Notes under the pieces: generated by a model
Database searches by the model: none
What the model was told of the DNA's origin: nothing
The model's input: the letters and a program-made list of their open reading frames with translations, nothing else
Source of the DNA: Castanea sativa
Lineage: Eukaryota > Streptophyta > Magnoliopsida > Fagales > Fagaceae
Direction: 5' to 3'
NCBI RefSeq assembly: GCF_040712315.1
Contig: NC_134015.1
Span: forward strand, 53,235,464-53,299,463
Length of the DNA: 64,000 bases
Shown: positions 1 through 11,143 of the stretch, one piece after another
Layout: each line of letters begins with the position of its first letter
Position numbering within the stretch: position 1 is the first letter of the stretch
Program-made: the position numbers and the translations under genes

Positions 1-887
1 CAAGATTAAGTGTTGAAGTCATCAAGTGTGTCCAAGAATCAATTTGAATAGTGCAAGTTCATTAAAGCTCGACAGCTAGCATGTGTTGAGGTTCAAAGAG
101 CTGTTCCAGCCTCATGGCTCGATAGCTGCTCGACAGCATCTCGATACCTCTATCTGTTGAGGTTTAAGAAAAATAGATTCTGAGTTCTGTTTTGATTCCA
201 ATCCGTGGATGTGTTTTTGGGCCTTCTTTTCTCCTAACCCTAGACATATAAAAGGATTTTTTTAAGGGCCGTCAAAGTGTAGCAAGTTGCACAAGCATTG
301 AGAAACTCTTGTTCATGCAAATTGTGACGTGAGACAAAGTTCTTGCCCTAGTTCATATCCCTTATGAAGAAGTTGATGTGTCTTTGCACTGTAGGCTTTT
401 GTAATCAAGCATCTTCTTGATCTTCATTGTGTGGATGAATTGAAGAACTCTGCAGCCAACAATCTTCTCTAGTTTGTGATTGAAGTCGCGTACTGGGATC
501 CGCGTAATTGGTTAGTCAAGTACTTGGGAGTCATGCATTGAAAGGAGAAATTGTCACTACAGAACAAGTCCAATTGGGTATTGGGGTAAGGGTTCAATTG
601 TAGGTTGGTAAGGTATTTGTGATTCCTTTACTTGTAACCGCTTGTTGTGATAATAGTGGAATTTCGGAAGTGGTGACCATAAAATCACCCGGTGGAGTTT
701 TTGCCATGTAGGTTTTCCCTATTCATAAACAAATCACCGTGTTATTTAATTTCCGCTACATACTTTAGTTTATTGGTGATTTATTTGTGCTATCACGCGT
801 TTGCATGCTAATTTGATTAATTAATAAACTTGGCTAATTAATCAACTTAATCCATCACAAGGGGGTCAATACATTTTTAGCCTATCA
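1..887 (+). repeat. 5' LTR (partial) of the SIRE-like element
   Basis: Base 1 corresponds to about base 5575 of the right LTR. The copy ends CCTATCA at 881-887, immediately before the primer binding site. A TATA box (TATAAAAG) at 247-254 is conserved with the right copy. The two LTRs differ by scattered substitutions and small indels, so the insertion is not very recent. Confidence 0.88.
247..254 (+). promoter_or_regulatory. LTR TATA box (left copy)
   Basis: TATAAAAG in the middle of the left LTR, matched by the same octamer at 5836-5843 in the right LTR. It is the likely U3 core promoter, placing transcription start about 30 bases downstream. Confidence 0.55.
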
Positions 888-889
888 AG

Positions 890-904
890 TGGTATCAAAG
901 TAGG
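890..904 (+). other. Primer binding site, initiator-Met tRNA type
   Basis: TGGTATCAAAGTAGG begins two bases after the LTR end. Plant copia elements usually have TGGTATCAGAGC here, complementary to the 3' end of initiator methionine tRNA, so this copy is slightly degraded. Confidence 0.8.
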
Positions 905-928
905 CATACTCTGATTAGGGTTTAATCT

Positions 929-1843
929 TTGTTGTGTGATCTATTGACCCCTGTTGTCATGGAAACTCTTGATTGTTTTGATTTGCATGATCTTGTGTTG
1001 AATGATAATGATGATATTCAAGATACCTATTGCAAGCTTTATAATTTTTGTATGAAATCTCTTGAATGTTCTACAAAATTAAAAGCTAAATTTAAAAAGG
1101 TCAAGCTTGAAAAAGATGATTTGATTGCAAAATTGGATGAAGCCAATAATTTGAATGAGAATTTTAAAAATCAAATTTCATCTCAGGTGGACAAAATTAA
1201 GAGTTTGGAAGAGCAACTAGTTGAATTTAAAAACTGAAGCTGAAAAATTAACTAGTGCCAAACTTATTGTTGAGCCTAACTCAAAAGATTTTTTTTTTTA
1301 TTTTATATTCCCCCATTTAAAAAGAATAATGAAGAGTTGAAGGCTAATATTGCTAGAATAGACAGAGGTAATCAATCTGATGTTAACGCTGAAGTTTTTA
1401 AACCTATGTCTAAAACTCCTCCTAGGTTGAATAAAAATTCTGAATTTATTACCACTTGTCATCATTGTCATATTGTTGGTCATATTAGGCTAAAATGTCT
1501 TAAGTTGAGGTCTCTGTCAACCTCTAAGGTTAAACCTGCTTCTAGGAAAACGAGTAGCTCTAACACTGCTCATGTTTGTCACCATTGTGGTGCTTCCGGT
1601 CACACTCATCGTAATTGTTTCAAGTTGTTTCCTCATAAGCGAGTGTCCAATAGGTCTCATCCTTTTTCTAAAGGCTTTGTACCTATTCTTGGTGAGTTAT
1701 TAAAAGTCTTGAGCTTTTTAACTCAATTTCAGAAGAATTCTAAGTCTTCTATGTCATTTAGTAGTCATACTAGGACATGTGCATTTTCATCTTCACGGCC
1801 AAAGACTCATGCTGCGTGGGTGAGGAAGGATCCTAAGACTTAA
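929..1843 (+). pseudogene. gag remnant of the SIRE-like element (two zinc knuckles)
   Basis: Two reading frames together look like a gag C-terminal half. The first (929-1237) encodes a Lys/Glu/Leu-rich stretch with coiled-coil character. The second (1337-1843) holds two CX2CX4HX4C zinc knuckles, CHHCHIVGHIRLKC and CHHCGASGHTHRNC, followed by a basic tail. The frame changes just after 1230 in an A-run, and a T-rich stretch near 1291 adds further noise. Zinc knuckles in gag nucleocapsid bind the element RNA during packaging. No protease motif follows, so the polyprotein stops before pol. Because the frame is broken and no capsid core is clear, I read it as non-functional. Confidence 0.7.
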
Positions 1844-2990
1844 TTTTCTTTTAAGTTTGTCCTCTGCTTTAATTCTTTCTATTTAAAGTAGGACTCTCTT
1901 TGCTTGATTTCTTATCTTCTTTTGAAATCATGCTTTCATGCATCTGTATTTTTTTCCTTTCTTACTTTCATGCATATGCATCTTTCTTTTATGCATTGCT
2001 TTTCTTTTTTTAACATATTTTTATTTGTTTGTTTTCAGTTTTGCTTTATTTTGTTTTCAAAATTTTAAAAAAAAATGAAAAATTGAAAAATACAAAAACG
2101 GTGTGTGTATATGTACATCGGTTCTTGTGAACCTTAAAATGGCCTTTGAAACAGAGTTTTCTAAACTTTGTATCTCTTGTAACTGAGATGAGCATCTCTA
2201 TGCACAACTAAGTAAGTGAGTTTTGTGACTCTTTGTATGCGATGAGTAAGGTTAAGTGATTTCTTGAACTTAACACTCGTATCACTCTTTTTAACGGGTA
2301 GGACTAGAAAATCCTAAGAGAAAGACATAAATAACCATCTCATCACTGTTACCCACCAATTATGATATGACATATGTATGCTTCAGCATAGCAAAAGTGC
2401 AATGTCAATGACATCTGTATGCTTTGGCATAGCAAAAGGGCAATGTCAAAAGCTTAACATAATTGGATATTTCTTTTCTCTCTTTTATATACCCATGCAT
2501 GATTTGCTTAATAAAAAAAAAATATGCAAAGAAAATAAAAGCAAAAAGATCAAAAATGCTTTAAATATGATTGCAAGCGTGTTTTCTAGGAGATGTGAGA
2601 GTTATAGGATGTACCTCAAAGGTGATAGTCCCCATCAAACAGTTATGATTGTATGTGAGTTAAAATGATTTTCTCATATCTTAAATCGTCATATCTTAAA
2701 TCGTCATATCTTAGAGACACTTATGCAATCTTGCGATGTTTTCACACACAACACGCAATATTCTTTACTATTTTTGATACATGTGCAGGTACAATGTGAT
2801 TTGGCCATCACAAGGTTTACATGTGTTGATGTATGCTCACTAAACTGTCTTGACTTATTTTTGAAATATAAATCGATTAGACTTGTTTAGTGTGTGAGTG
2901 TGTATTTTGAGATCCCTGTGCTTAAAATTGTTGTTGAGAGATGATTTTGAGAGTCTAATATGTTGATTGGATCATTGGTTGAGTTGCATG
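1844..2990 (+). other. Non-coding interior of the SIRE-like element where pol is expected
   Basis: AT-rich stretch with no protein similarity that I can see. In autonomous relatives protease, integrase, reverse transcriptase and RNase H would lie here. A short near-repeat (ATATGACATATGTATGCTTC-like words around 2365 and 2405) is the only local structure. Confidence 0.5.
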
Positions 2991-3160
2991 CGTGATTGCA
3001 TTCATGTTTGTGTTTTTCCCTTCTCGAAAAATTGTTTTGAAAAGTTGGCTCGACACCTCCTCGATAGTTGTATCTATCGGTGTTGTATTTCTTGACACCT
3101 ACCTCGACAGATGTCTCAACACCTCTCGATACCTGTATCTATCGGGATTTACTGAACCTC

Positions 3161-3306
3161 TATTTAAAGGTTCTGTGCGATCCGTTTCTCATTTCTCTCA
3201 ATCTCTCTCTCGATAGATTTGGCTTTTCATCTTCCAAACCTCTCTCTCTCACTCCAAATCATTATCTCAAGGTTTCTTCAAGCTTCTTCAAGTTTTTCTT
3301 CACTTG
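3161..3306 (+). promoter_or_regulatory. Putative internal promoter, leader and splice donor ahead of the envelope-like ORF
   Basis: TATTTAAA (3161-3168) is followed by a CT-rich leader and by CACTTG/GTAAGC, a good 5' splice site at 3306/3307. A pyrimidine tract followed by TTAG lies at about 3661-3691, just upstream of the ATG at 3700. The arrangement resembles a short first exon plus intron feeding the 3' ORF. Envelope-like ORFs of plant retroelements are known to need a subgenomic or spliced message, so the reading is plausible, but it rests on sequence only. Confidence 0.35.
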
Positions 3307-3699
3307 GTAAGCTTCTTTTCCCTCATTCTCATGCATTTCATGTTTTAAGACCTAGGTTTTGGGGTTTTTGAAAAATTTTGGAGTTTTTCAAAATTGATAA
3401 GTTTTTGTTGAAATTTTTGGGATGGGTTTTGTAGATTTGATCTTAAAAACTCCATGCATTGCATCACATTAGCATTCTATCTGTCTTCTCATGCATTTAG
3501 ATGTGTGCAATATGTTTGTGTGCTGGTAGGATTGGATTGGGCTGAGCCCATGATGTTTTTCATATTGCATGTCCCATGTTCATGCATTCCCCATGCATAC
3601 GTTCTCTTTTCAATATACTTGTTATATTTGAATTGTTTTTGGGACTTTTTTGAGTATTTCTTTCTCCCCCCTCTCTGTCTGTTTACGTTAGTAGTGTCT

Positions 3700-4885
3700 A
3701 TGGCACCAAACGTAAGTCTATTCCAACCCAGAACCCTCTTCATTCTAAGGCCTCCTCATCTTTTGATCCTACTCTTCTTTCTGTTTGGTTCCGTGATGAG
3801 AAAGCCCATCAGGACTTCTCGGAGAACTTCTCTAAAACGAGGTGTTCATTTGGAACGCCAATTGTTCTAGCGGACTTCGCCGACACCGATCTTCCCGATG
3901 TCTTTCACAAACGGGAATAGGAGTCACTGTGTGACGTCGTGGTCACTTATCCTTCCGTGCTGATCTAGAAGTTCTACTCCAACATGCATGGATTTGATTC
4001 TCCAGTACCTCTCTTTCACACTTACGTTCGAGGTACGCGCATTATTGTCACACCGGAGTTGGTATCCAATTTGCTCTAGGTGCCGAGGGTTACACATCCT
4101 GACTACCCCGGTTGTGAGCGTCTACGGATTGTATCCAAAGACGAGATGATTTCTGCTTTTTGTGAGCGCCCTTCTAATTAGGGTGAGCACCAGTTTACGT
4201 CATGTCAACCTTTTGCTAAAGGTCCTCGTTTCTTAAACATGGTGATGACTTTTGTGTTGTATCCTCTCTCTCTCACTACAACTCTATCACAGAGCCTCGT
4301 GCTCGTTTTCTGTTGTCTCTTTTTGAGGATCTCACCATTGACTTTCTTTCACATTTTATCTTTTCTATTATAGATGTGTATAAGGATACGGCTACCCGTG
4401 ATAAGCTCATCTTTCCTTCCGCTATCACGAGGATTTTACGCCATTTTTCCATTCCTTTTCCTGTCTCCGACCCTTTTCATGTCATGGTTGCCATAGACGC
4501 CGCTACTGTAAAACGTAGTGAGGCGCAATTTAGGTTGCGACAGACAGGTTCAGCAGCTCCTTCCTCCCGTTCTGCTCCATCTAGATCTGCTCGGGTCTCA
4601 TCCGCTCCCTCCTCTTCGACGAGCGATGTGTCACTAGGAGACATCATGGCGCAATTTCAGCGCATAGATGCTTGCCTAGATACACTATCTACAGAGTTGT
4701 ATCAGGTGAATGTTCATGTTGGTCGCATTACTCGGCGACAGGCGATCATGGGTGGTTTTGCTCCTGAGGTTTCTCCTCCACCACCTCCTGTGGCTTCTGT
4801 GTTTGAGGATGATGATGGTAATGATGATGATGCTTCGAATGATGATGATGGAGATGCTAGCTCTACCGATAAGATGTCTACTTGA
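3700..4885 (+). pseudogene. Envelope-like / plant transposon-protein-domain ORF, decayed
   Basis: An ATG at 3700 starts a region with scattered similarity to the 3' envelope-like protein of SIRE-type copia elements. The longest clean frame (4313-4885, 190 codons) contains a helical domain, a Ser/Pro-rich stretch, a predicted coiled-coil or helix and an acidic Asp/Asn tail. Upstream the reading frame shows early frame change, at least four in-frame stops (near 3918, 3966, 4076 and 4180), and a frame change at the CT-repeat around 4264-4276. Several stops look like CAG or TGG to TAG changes, as expected from decay of methylated DNA. The role of these proteins in plants is unknown. This copy cannot make an intact product. 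Confidence 0.6.
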
Positions 4886-4910
4886 CACTCTACTCTTTGT
4901 CACTCGTGAC

Positions 4911-5438
4911 AAAAAGGGGGAGTAGTGTTAGGTTATGAGAATAGTCATACTTAGGGGGAGAGCTTGTATAGGGACATTTTTGATAGGGGGAGTGTTGAGG
5001 GATGTAGTAAGGATTACTTGTATCTTTTTCTTTTCTCTATTTTAAATACATTTTCTTCTTGTACCTAGGTCTTGTGACCATTATTACATATATTGTGCTT
5101 ATCTTTGTTATATATTTGATGATGTATGTTTCTTTCATCTATTTCTACATGTGTTGTTTCTTTTCTCTTTTTATACACATGATTCTCTATTTGTATGCAA
5201 TTTATTATTTCTATTTCACACTAAGATGCCTTGATGAGTTTTGTTTAAAGTGTTTCAGAAATACAAGTTGTCAAAGTCTACTTGTCATAAACTCTCTTCT
5301 TGCAAAGTTTTTCAAGAGTTTGTGTTAGGATAGATTTTATTGTATTCAACAAGTGAGTATGAGTTGAGTGATTTATGACTTCTCTCATATGTTTATTTGT
5401 TTGTTGTGGTTTTGTCACGGATTGTCAAAGGGGGAGAT
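4911..5438 (+). other. 3' non-coding region with repeated polypurine tracts
   Basis: AAAAAGGGGGAG (4911-4922), TTAGGGGGAG (4951-4960) and TAGGGGGAG (4984-4992) precede the terminal tract AAAGGGGGAGAT that abuts the right LTR at 5438. Multiple polypurine tracts are characteristic of SIRE-type elements; the last one would prime plus-strand synthesis. Confidence 0.7.
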
Positions 5439-6476
5439 TGTTAGGACATATGTGTTTCACCTGTTTAGAACATATGTCATTCTTTTATGTAATTGACTAA
5501 TCCTTTGACAAAACGCATTTTACTTGTAATTGGGTAGAATTAGGATGTGTTTAATGCTTCAAGAAATTGAGTTTCAAGATTAAGTGTTGAAATCATCAAG
5601 TCTGTCCAAGAATCAAGTTGAATAATGCAAGTTCATTAAAGCTCGATAGCTAGCTTGATCACAGCTAGCATGTGTCAAGGTTTAAAGAGTTGTTCCAGCC
5701 CCATGGCTCGACAGCTGCTCAACAGCATCTCGATACCTCTATCTGTCGAGGTTTAAGAAAAACAAATTCTAAGTTCTATTTTGATTCCAATCCGTGGATG
5801 TGTCTTTGGGCCTTCTTTTCTCCTAACCCTAGACATATAAAAGGATTTTTTTTAAGGACCTTCAAAGTGTGGCAAGTTGCACAAGCATTGAGAGATCCTT
5901 GTTCATGCAAATTGTGACTTGAGACAAAGTTCTTGCCCTAGTTCATATCTCTTGTGAAGAAGTTGCTGTATCTTTGCACCGTAAGCTTTTGTAACCAAGC
6001 ATCTTCTTGATCTTCATCGTGTGAATGAATTGAAGAACTTTGCAGCTAACAATCTTCTCTAGTTTGTGATTGAAGTCACGTACTGGGATCCGTGCAATTG
6101 GTTAGTCACGTACTTGGGAGCCGTGCATTGAAAGGAGAAATTGTCACTGCAAAACAAGTCCAATTGGGTATTGGGGTAAGGGTTCAACTGTAGGTTGGTA
6201 AGGTACTTAGGATTCCTTTACTTGTAACCGCTTGTTGTGATAATAGTGGAATTTCGGAAATGGTGACCTTAAAATCACCCGGTGGGGTTTTTGCCATGTA
6301 GGTTTTTCCCATTCATAAACAAATCACCGTGTCATTTAATTTCCACTGCATACTTTAGTTTATTAGTGATTTGTTTGTGCTATCACGCATTTGCATGCTA
6401 ATTTAATTAATTCATAAACTTGGCTAATTAATCAACTTAATCCATCACAAGGGGTCAATACGTTTTAGGCCTATCA
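5439..6476 (+). repeat. 3' LTR of the SIRE-like element (complete, 1038 bp)
   Basis: Begins TGTTAGGACATATG directly after the polypurine tract and ends GGCCTATCA. The first seven and last seven bases form an imperfect inverted repeat (TGTTAGG / CCTATCA). A TATAAAAG box lies at 5836-5843, as in the left copy. Confidence 0.9.
5836..5843 (+). promoter_or_regulatory. LTR TATA box (right copy)
   Basis: TATAAAAG conserved with the left LTR. In this copy it could drive readout into flanking DNA, but no gene lies close downstream on the plus strand. Confidence 0.5.
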
Positions 6477-7527
6477 AGGTCCACTCTCTTTTCCAAGGAG
6501 AATTAATGCCATTCATGCCATTCACTTGTGTACGTCTTGTGGGCTTGAAAAACTTGTTGTTGCTTCATCTTTCTCCACCTCGGTGATGATGAGCTGGTTG
6601 TCTACGAGTTAAAATAGGCTAGGCCTTAGTTTCATTGAATACGAAGCCGCTCGTTGGACTCATTCAAGTTCAAGGAATTGTGTTTTACTGCCACTTTTAA
6701 TTAATCAACCCATTAATTTAGTTGGGTTTTAAAGCTTCATGGATATTTGTGTGCTTCTTCTATTAGCCCATTTTATGTAACAATAAGTTTAATAAATTTA
6801 GATACACAAAAAATTTCACAAAAATAATTTACAACTAAGAAGATGGGAAGCTGTTAATAACGGGCTCAAATAAAAAAAACTAAAAAAATTGTCAACTCAA
6901 GTAAGAGGATGTGTTATGGCTATGAGTTATAATCATGGTTCCTTTCAAAAGAAAAAAGAGAGCTTCAAGGATCTAAGATTGGATCAGGGTTCAAACTAGA
7001 GTTCAGAATAACATTACAATTAATTTATAATAACATTAAATATAAATAAATATTACAAATTTGTAAATAAAGAAAAAAGATAATTTTGATTACAAAAATC
7101 TAGAAAAATTAAATAAAATGTTTTCAACCACATTCACACGACTTATATAAAAAAGTTACAAAATATAATAAAGCAATAATGTATATGATTTTAATTATAT
7201 TTTTTTGAACAATTTTGTTTTTCCTTTTAGAGATGGCTAATTATAACAAAATGAAATAATGGAAAATTATAAGTATATTAGTTATGATTAACGGTAATGA
7301 AATTTATGCATTTTATTGGTATATGCCACATATTTAATCCTTTTAAATTCAATTTGAATAAATTAGTTTTCCATATATGAGCATCAAGAAACTTTATAAT
7401 TTGTTCCCAGTTTATGCTTAGATTTTCAAGTTGTGGACCATAGAGTCTAGCCCGCATTAGATTTGCGAGTTGTTTAGCCTAACTTGGGTTTTGATTATTT
7501 ATTAGCCCATTAATTTCATGGTGCTAT
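6477..7527. other. Intergenic, no gene seen
   Basis: AT-rich DNA between the two LTR elements. No reading frame, repeat pair or RNA gene could be supported on either strand. Confidence 0.6.
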
Positions 7528-9815
7528 TGTAGACGCTCGATTTTGTACCCATAATTTAATCACGGAAGATGATTATAGTGATCATTCATATACCCAAAAT
7601 ATAGAGTTGAATTACATGCATTAATTCATTTATTGCATATCATAAAAATGATATTGAAGTTATAACGGTTGCGGCGGTATGTCTGATTTCCAAATCGGAC
7701 AGTGAAATTAAAGATATCACATGATCAAGTTTGCACAGTCTGCATGCATTTTGTTTGGGTGAAACCAACCATGCATGATTAATTTAAATTAATTCTGATG
7801 GGCTAGACAATTAAAATTAATTGAATAATTTGTGATTGGTTGTTAGTTAGTGTCAAAAATAGACTTGCTTGCATGGGAATAAAGTAGATAATCAGATAAC
7901 AAATAAGTTGTGGATAATCAAGACTTTTTGGAATATTTATCTACAAGATAATTATCACTTTAAAGACCTGAATATCCAGAAAAGAGGATTAATTTTTAGA
8001 ATACGGATTAAGAACGCATCTAAGTGCAATTCCCAGCTAAAAAAACCTCAAAAAAGGAATCCAAATTAGACTAAAATTCAAATATGGGTTCGGCACTCAA
8101 GAGGATCATTCGGCACTTCTCAAGTGCCAATTAGCACAAACTCAAGGCTCAGCCCGAGGACTCTTGGATTGAGATAAGACCTATCTTTTTCAATTTTTTA
8201 GAGATAAGGACATGTCTCAATTTGTATCTGGTCATTCAACTAATTTTTCGAAGCATTCTAACCTCTATAAATAGGGGACGCCTCTCAAAATTCAGCACAC
8301 TTTCTGACCCCCCCCCCCCCCCCCCCTTTTCTGGCTCTTCTCTTCTTTTCAAATCCCCTTATGTTAAAGACATTTTGGAGACTTTTGCTTTAGGAACTTC
8401 TTTTTTGTAAGTAAAGTATTTTAGGCTTCAAAGAGTTGAATACATTTCTTTGAATCCTAAAATATTCTTACACTAGAAGAGCACGCTCATGCAAGAGGTA
8501 TCTTTTTTTTTCTTTTTTTTCTCTGTTCTTCTCCATTAATTTTTGGTTGATGATGCATGAATATGTTTAACATGTTTTACTATTTCTTATTCTTGATATA
8601 TAATGACCATGTTTTGCTTGAATTTTTTGTTAACATGTTCAAATGATTGTTTATTGTGATTTCTTTCTTAAATCTCAAAATCTGCTGACTATCAAAGATT
8701 TCTTTAAATTCAAAAACTGATCTGAATTTTTCAGATCAGACTCTTTTTTTTTTTTTTCTAATTCAAAAACAGATCTAAATTTTTCAGATCTGATTTTTTC
8801 TAATTCAAAAAACTGATCTGAATGTTTCAAATTGGATTTTTTTAACACAAATTTGACCTGTATCTTCATTAAATACAGATCTAATTTTTTTCTAATGTGC
8901 AAAACTTCTGTATTTTCATTAAATACAGATATGATTTTTTTTAACTCCAAAACTGATCTGTATTTTCATTAAATATAAATAAGCATTTTTAGAAAAAGTT
9001 TTTCTTTGTTACAAAATGGCAGATTTTGAAATTTAAAAGAAAGGATTAGAAAGTTAGGTTGATTTTTTTTATGTGATGCATGTGTATAGTAAATTTATCT
9101 CATGAATGTGAATTCTCTTTCAAAAGTATTTTTTATTTGTTTCCAACATCAAATCTTATTTTTTTATAAACCAATTTTTTTTTATAACTTTTCAAAACAG
9201 ATTTGATTCTTTTTAACAATTTTTTTTTATTACAAAAAACAGATCTGATTTTTACAAATCAAATCTTATTTTTTTAACTTTACACAAAATAGATTTGAAT
9301 TTTTTTGATAAAATCTTTCTTTTTACCCCGTATAAAAATAGATTTGATTTTTTTAACAAACCAAGTCTTATTTTTTGTCCTCAAAACAGATCTGAATTTT
9401 CTTTGAAAAAAAGGACACTTCCATAAGGTAAATTTATGTGAATTAATTTTGGTCAAGTGTCTGTCATGTATGTTCAACATATCATTCAATATCATGCAAA
9501 AAATGGTATATTGGTCATTAGAATCTAGAAGACCAGACTCTGTTTGGGCGAAATGGGTGCCTAACACCTTCCCATTCCGTAACCTAGCCCCCAAGCTTAG
9601 GATTTTTGGATAGGCAAATTAGTATTTTGTCTTTCTTTAATTTTGGGTAGATTGTAACTAGGACCAAAAGTTTTGTATTCTTTTGCATAGATTATAACTA
9701 GGACCCAAAGCTTTGTAAGGTTTGATTTACCGAAGTTGTACTTGTCTTTATTTAATCAATGACAGTCGAAATATTATGATCATGTAATTTGTATTTTTTT
9801 TTGTATAAAAAAATA
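7528..9815 (+). mobile_element. LTR of a Ty3 Tat/Ogre-type retrotransposon
   Basis: The start TGTAGACGCTCGATTTTGT matches the LTR start typical of Tat/Ogre-type elements. Near the other end the phrase GGTGCCTAACACCTTCCC with CCGTAACC (about 9555-9584) is a hallmark of their LTRs. The 3' boundary is set by TGGCGACTCC at 9818, the usual primer binding site start. The exact last base of the LTR is not clear in the A/T-rich junction. Inside are a run of about 20 C (8310-8328) and a degenerate repeat rich in CAGATCTGA words (8690-9390). Confidence 0.7.
8690..9390 (+). repeat. Degenerate repeats with CAGATCTGATTTTT words inside the Tat/Ogre LTR
   Basis: At least ten variants of a unit made of AAAACTGATCTG or AAACAGATCTGA followed by a T-run recur at roughly 40-70 base spacing. 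They are imperfect and lie wholly within the LTR. I infer old internal amplification. Confidence 0.55.
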
Positions 9816-9930
9816 AGTGGCGACTCCACACTACTTACCCAAAAAAAGAAGTGCTCTTCAAAGCACCCAAATCTCTTTTTTGAGAGCGCCTGAGTTTTAC
9901 GGCCTCTCATAGCTATAACTTCAAAAGTGA
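9816..9930 (+). mobile_element. Primer binding site and 5' interior stub of the Tat/Ogre-type element
   Basis: TGGCGACTCCAC at 9818 fits the primer binding site of Tat/Ogre elements. It is followed by a stretch (GAGAGCGCCTGAGTTTTACG at about 9882) like their untranslated leader. Similarity fades after about 9930, with no gag, pol or second LTR seen, so the remainder has been deleted. Confidence 0.5.
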
Positions 9931-11076
9931 GCTTTGCCGTTTGAGGAAATTATTAGAATCGGCCTGCACTTGTTCAACGCATATGGATTTGGATTGGGTG
10001 CAATTCACCCTTCCATAGTCCTTACACACAAATATTTTTACCATTTTTACATTATTTTACTCTTCATTCATTTTTTTATTCAATGGTTGAGATTAAAAGC
10101 TGCTTTTTTCAACTCTCAATTTCAACCCCTTAATAGCTATTATCATGCAAGTATTGTATTTGATATCAATCCTGCAAATGGAGATGTTTTGCCATAGAAC
10201 AGGCAAGAACAAACTATACTTGGATAGAGAAATTGTTGAAAGTCAACTCAGAAGAATTTTGTAGTATAGAAAAATGCTAATAAAATCATTAGAGCCAAAG
10301 ATAAAATCGTGTGAAATTTGGTGATTTGAAGGGAATCATTACGAACATCAAAACTTATTGCCTATGGTCATGACTTACACTCTTTTTAGGAATCATTTGG
10401 TATGTTTCTTTTTCTTTTTATTTTCTCAATTTATTTTTCCTTTTATATTGCTATAAAGGGCTTGGCGGTTGGCTGGATACACATGCTATAATTTCATCGT
10501 ATATCCAAAAGGGCAAAGCCATATATCGGAAATGACAAAGTTTGGTGAGCCTAGAGATCCAACCATTAGTAGTAAGTTCATGTGTCTTACACATAACAAA
10601 TCAACGAAGCATGTGCGTTACACATAACAAGATATATCTCATCTTCTTATTGATGGTTGGAGCCAAACATTTTCCTATTCGAAAAAGATTTTAAACTTTA
10701 AATTCAATAAAGAGCTAGTGTCTAAAACCATTGTTTACATCCTTCAATACCAACATGCTATATCATCACATCATAGATTAATGAAAAAGGCCTACCACTG
10801 TACCACACAATCATTCTTCAATAATACCAAGAGTATGAATGATCATTAATTCATTCCAAGTTCACAAAACTTTCTGCTCGATATGTTGCCTCTTTCTTTA
10901 AATAAACAAGCAACTTGGAAGAAATTCCGAAGTTTCCTAGCATCAAACTTGAACAGTGAACTAAATAATGCAATTTACATTATTTGCATTGCATCAATTC
11001 TACCAAGTTTAATTTTGAGAACGCAAGATATTGAATTCCCAAATGTTCTTCCGATTACATTAATAAAAAACAAGAC
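9931..11076. other. Intergenic region 3' of the SCPL gene
   Basis: No supported gene. Two short words ending TACACATAACA recur near 10592 and 10619. The stretch next to 11143 is probably the 3' untranslated region of the minus-strand SCPL gene. Confidence 0.5.
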
Positions 11077-11082
11077 TTTATT
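11077..11082 (-). terminator. Candidate polyadenylation signal of the SCPL gene
   Basis: AATAAA on the minus strand, 62-67 bases after the TAA stop (11144-11146). It is the first canonical signal downstream of the coding region. Confidence 0.5.
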
Positions 11083-11143
11083 CAAAAACATGCCTCCAAG
11101 CAAGAATATAAGTAACTTAATATTTCTTAGTTTCAACGACCAA

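Larger units (their letters stand above)
1..6476 (+). mobile_element. Ty1-copia LTR retrotransposon, SIRE/Maximus-like, pol-deleted, left-truncated by window edge
   Basis: Two long direct repeats (1-887 and 5439-6476) are near-identical in order and bound a 4.55-kb interior. The right repeat starts TGTTAGG and ends CCTATCA, giving the short inverted ends typical of LTRs. A primer binding site resembling the initiator-Met tRNA complement follows the left repeat, and a polypurine tract precedes the right one. The interior holds a gag remnant with two zinc knuckles and a 3' envelope-like ORF, but no integrase, reverse transcriptase or RNase H. This 3' ORF and the several GGGGGAG tracts fit the SIRE/Maximus lineage. 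The element is non-autonomous. The left LTR lacks about its first 136 bases because the window starts inside it, so a target duplication cannot be tested. Confidence 0.88.

Noticed and set aside
8309..8328. Run of about 20 C as a structural motif
   Set aside because: Homopolymer inside an LTR; length is also prone to assembly error.
8675..9594. Minus-strand frames of 91 and 104 codons
   Set aside because: Generated by A/T-rich repeats of the Tat/Ogre LTR; no domain similarity.
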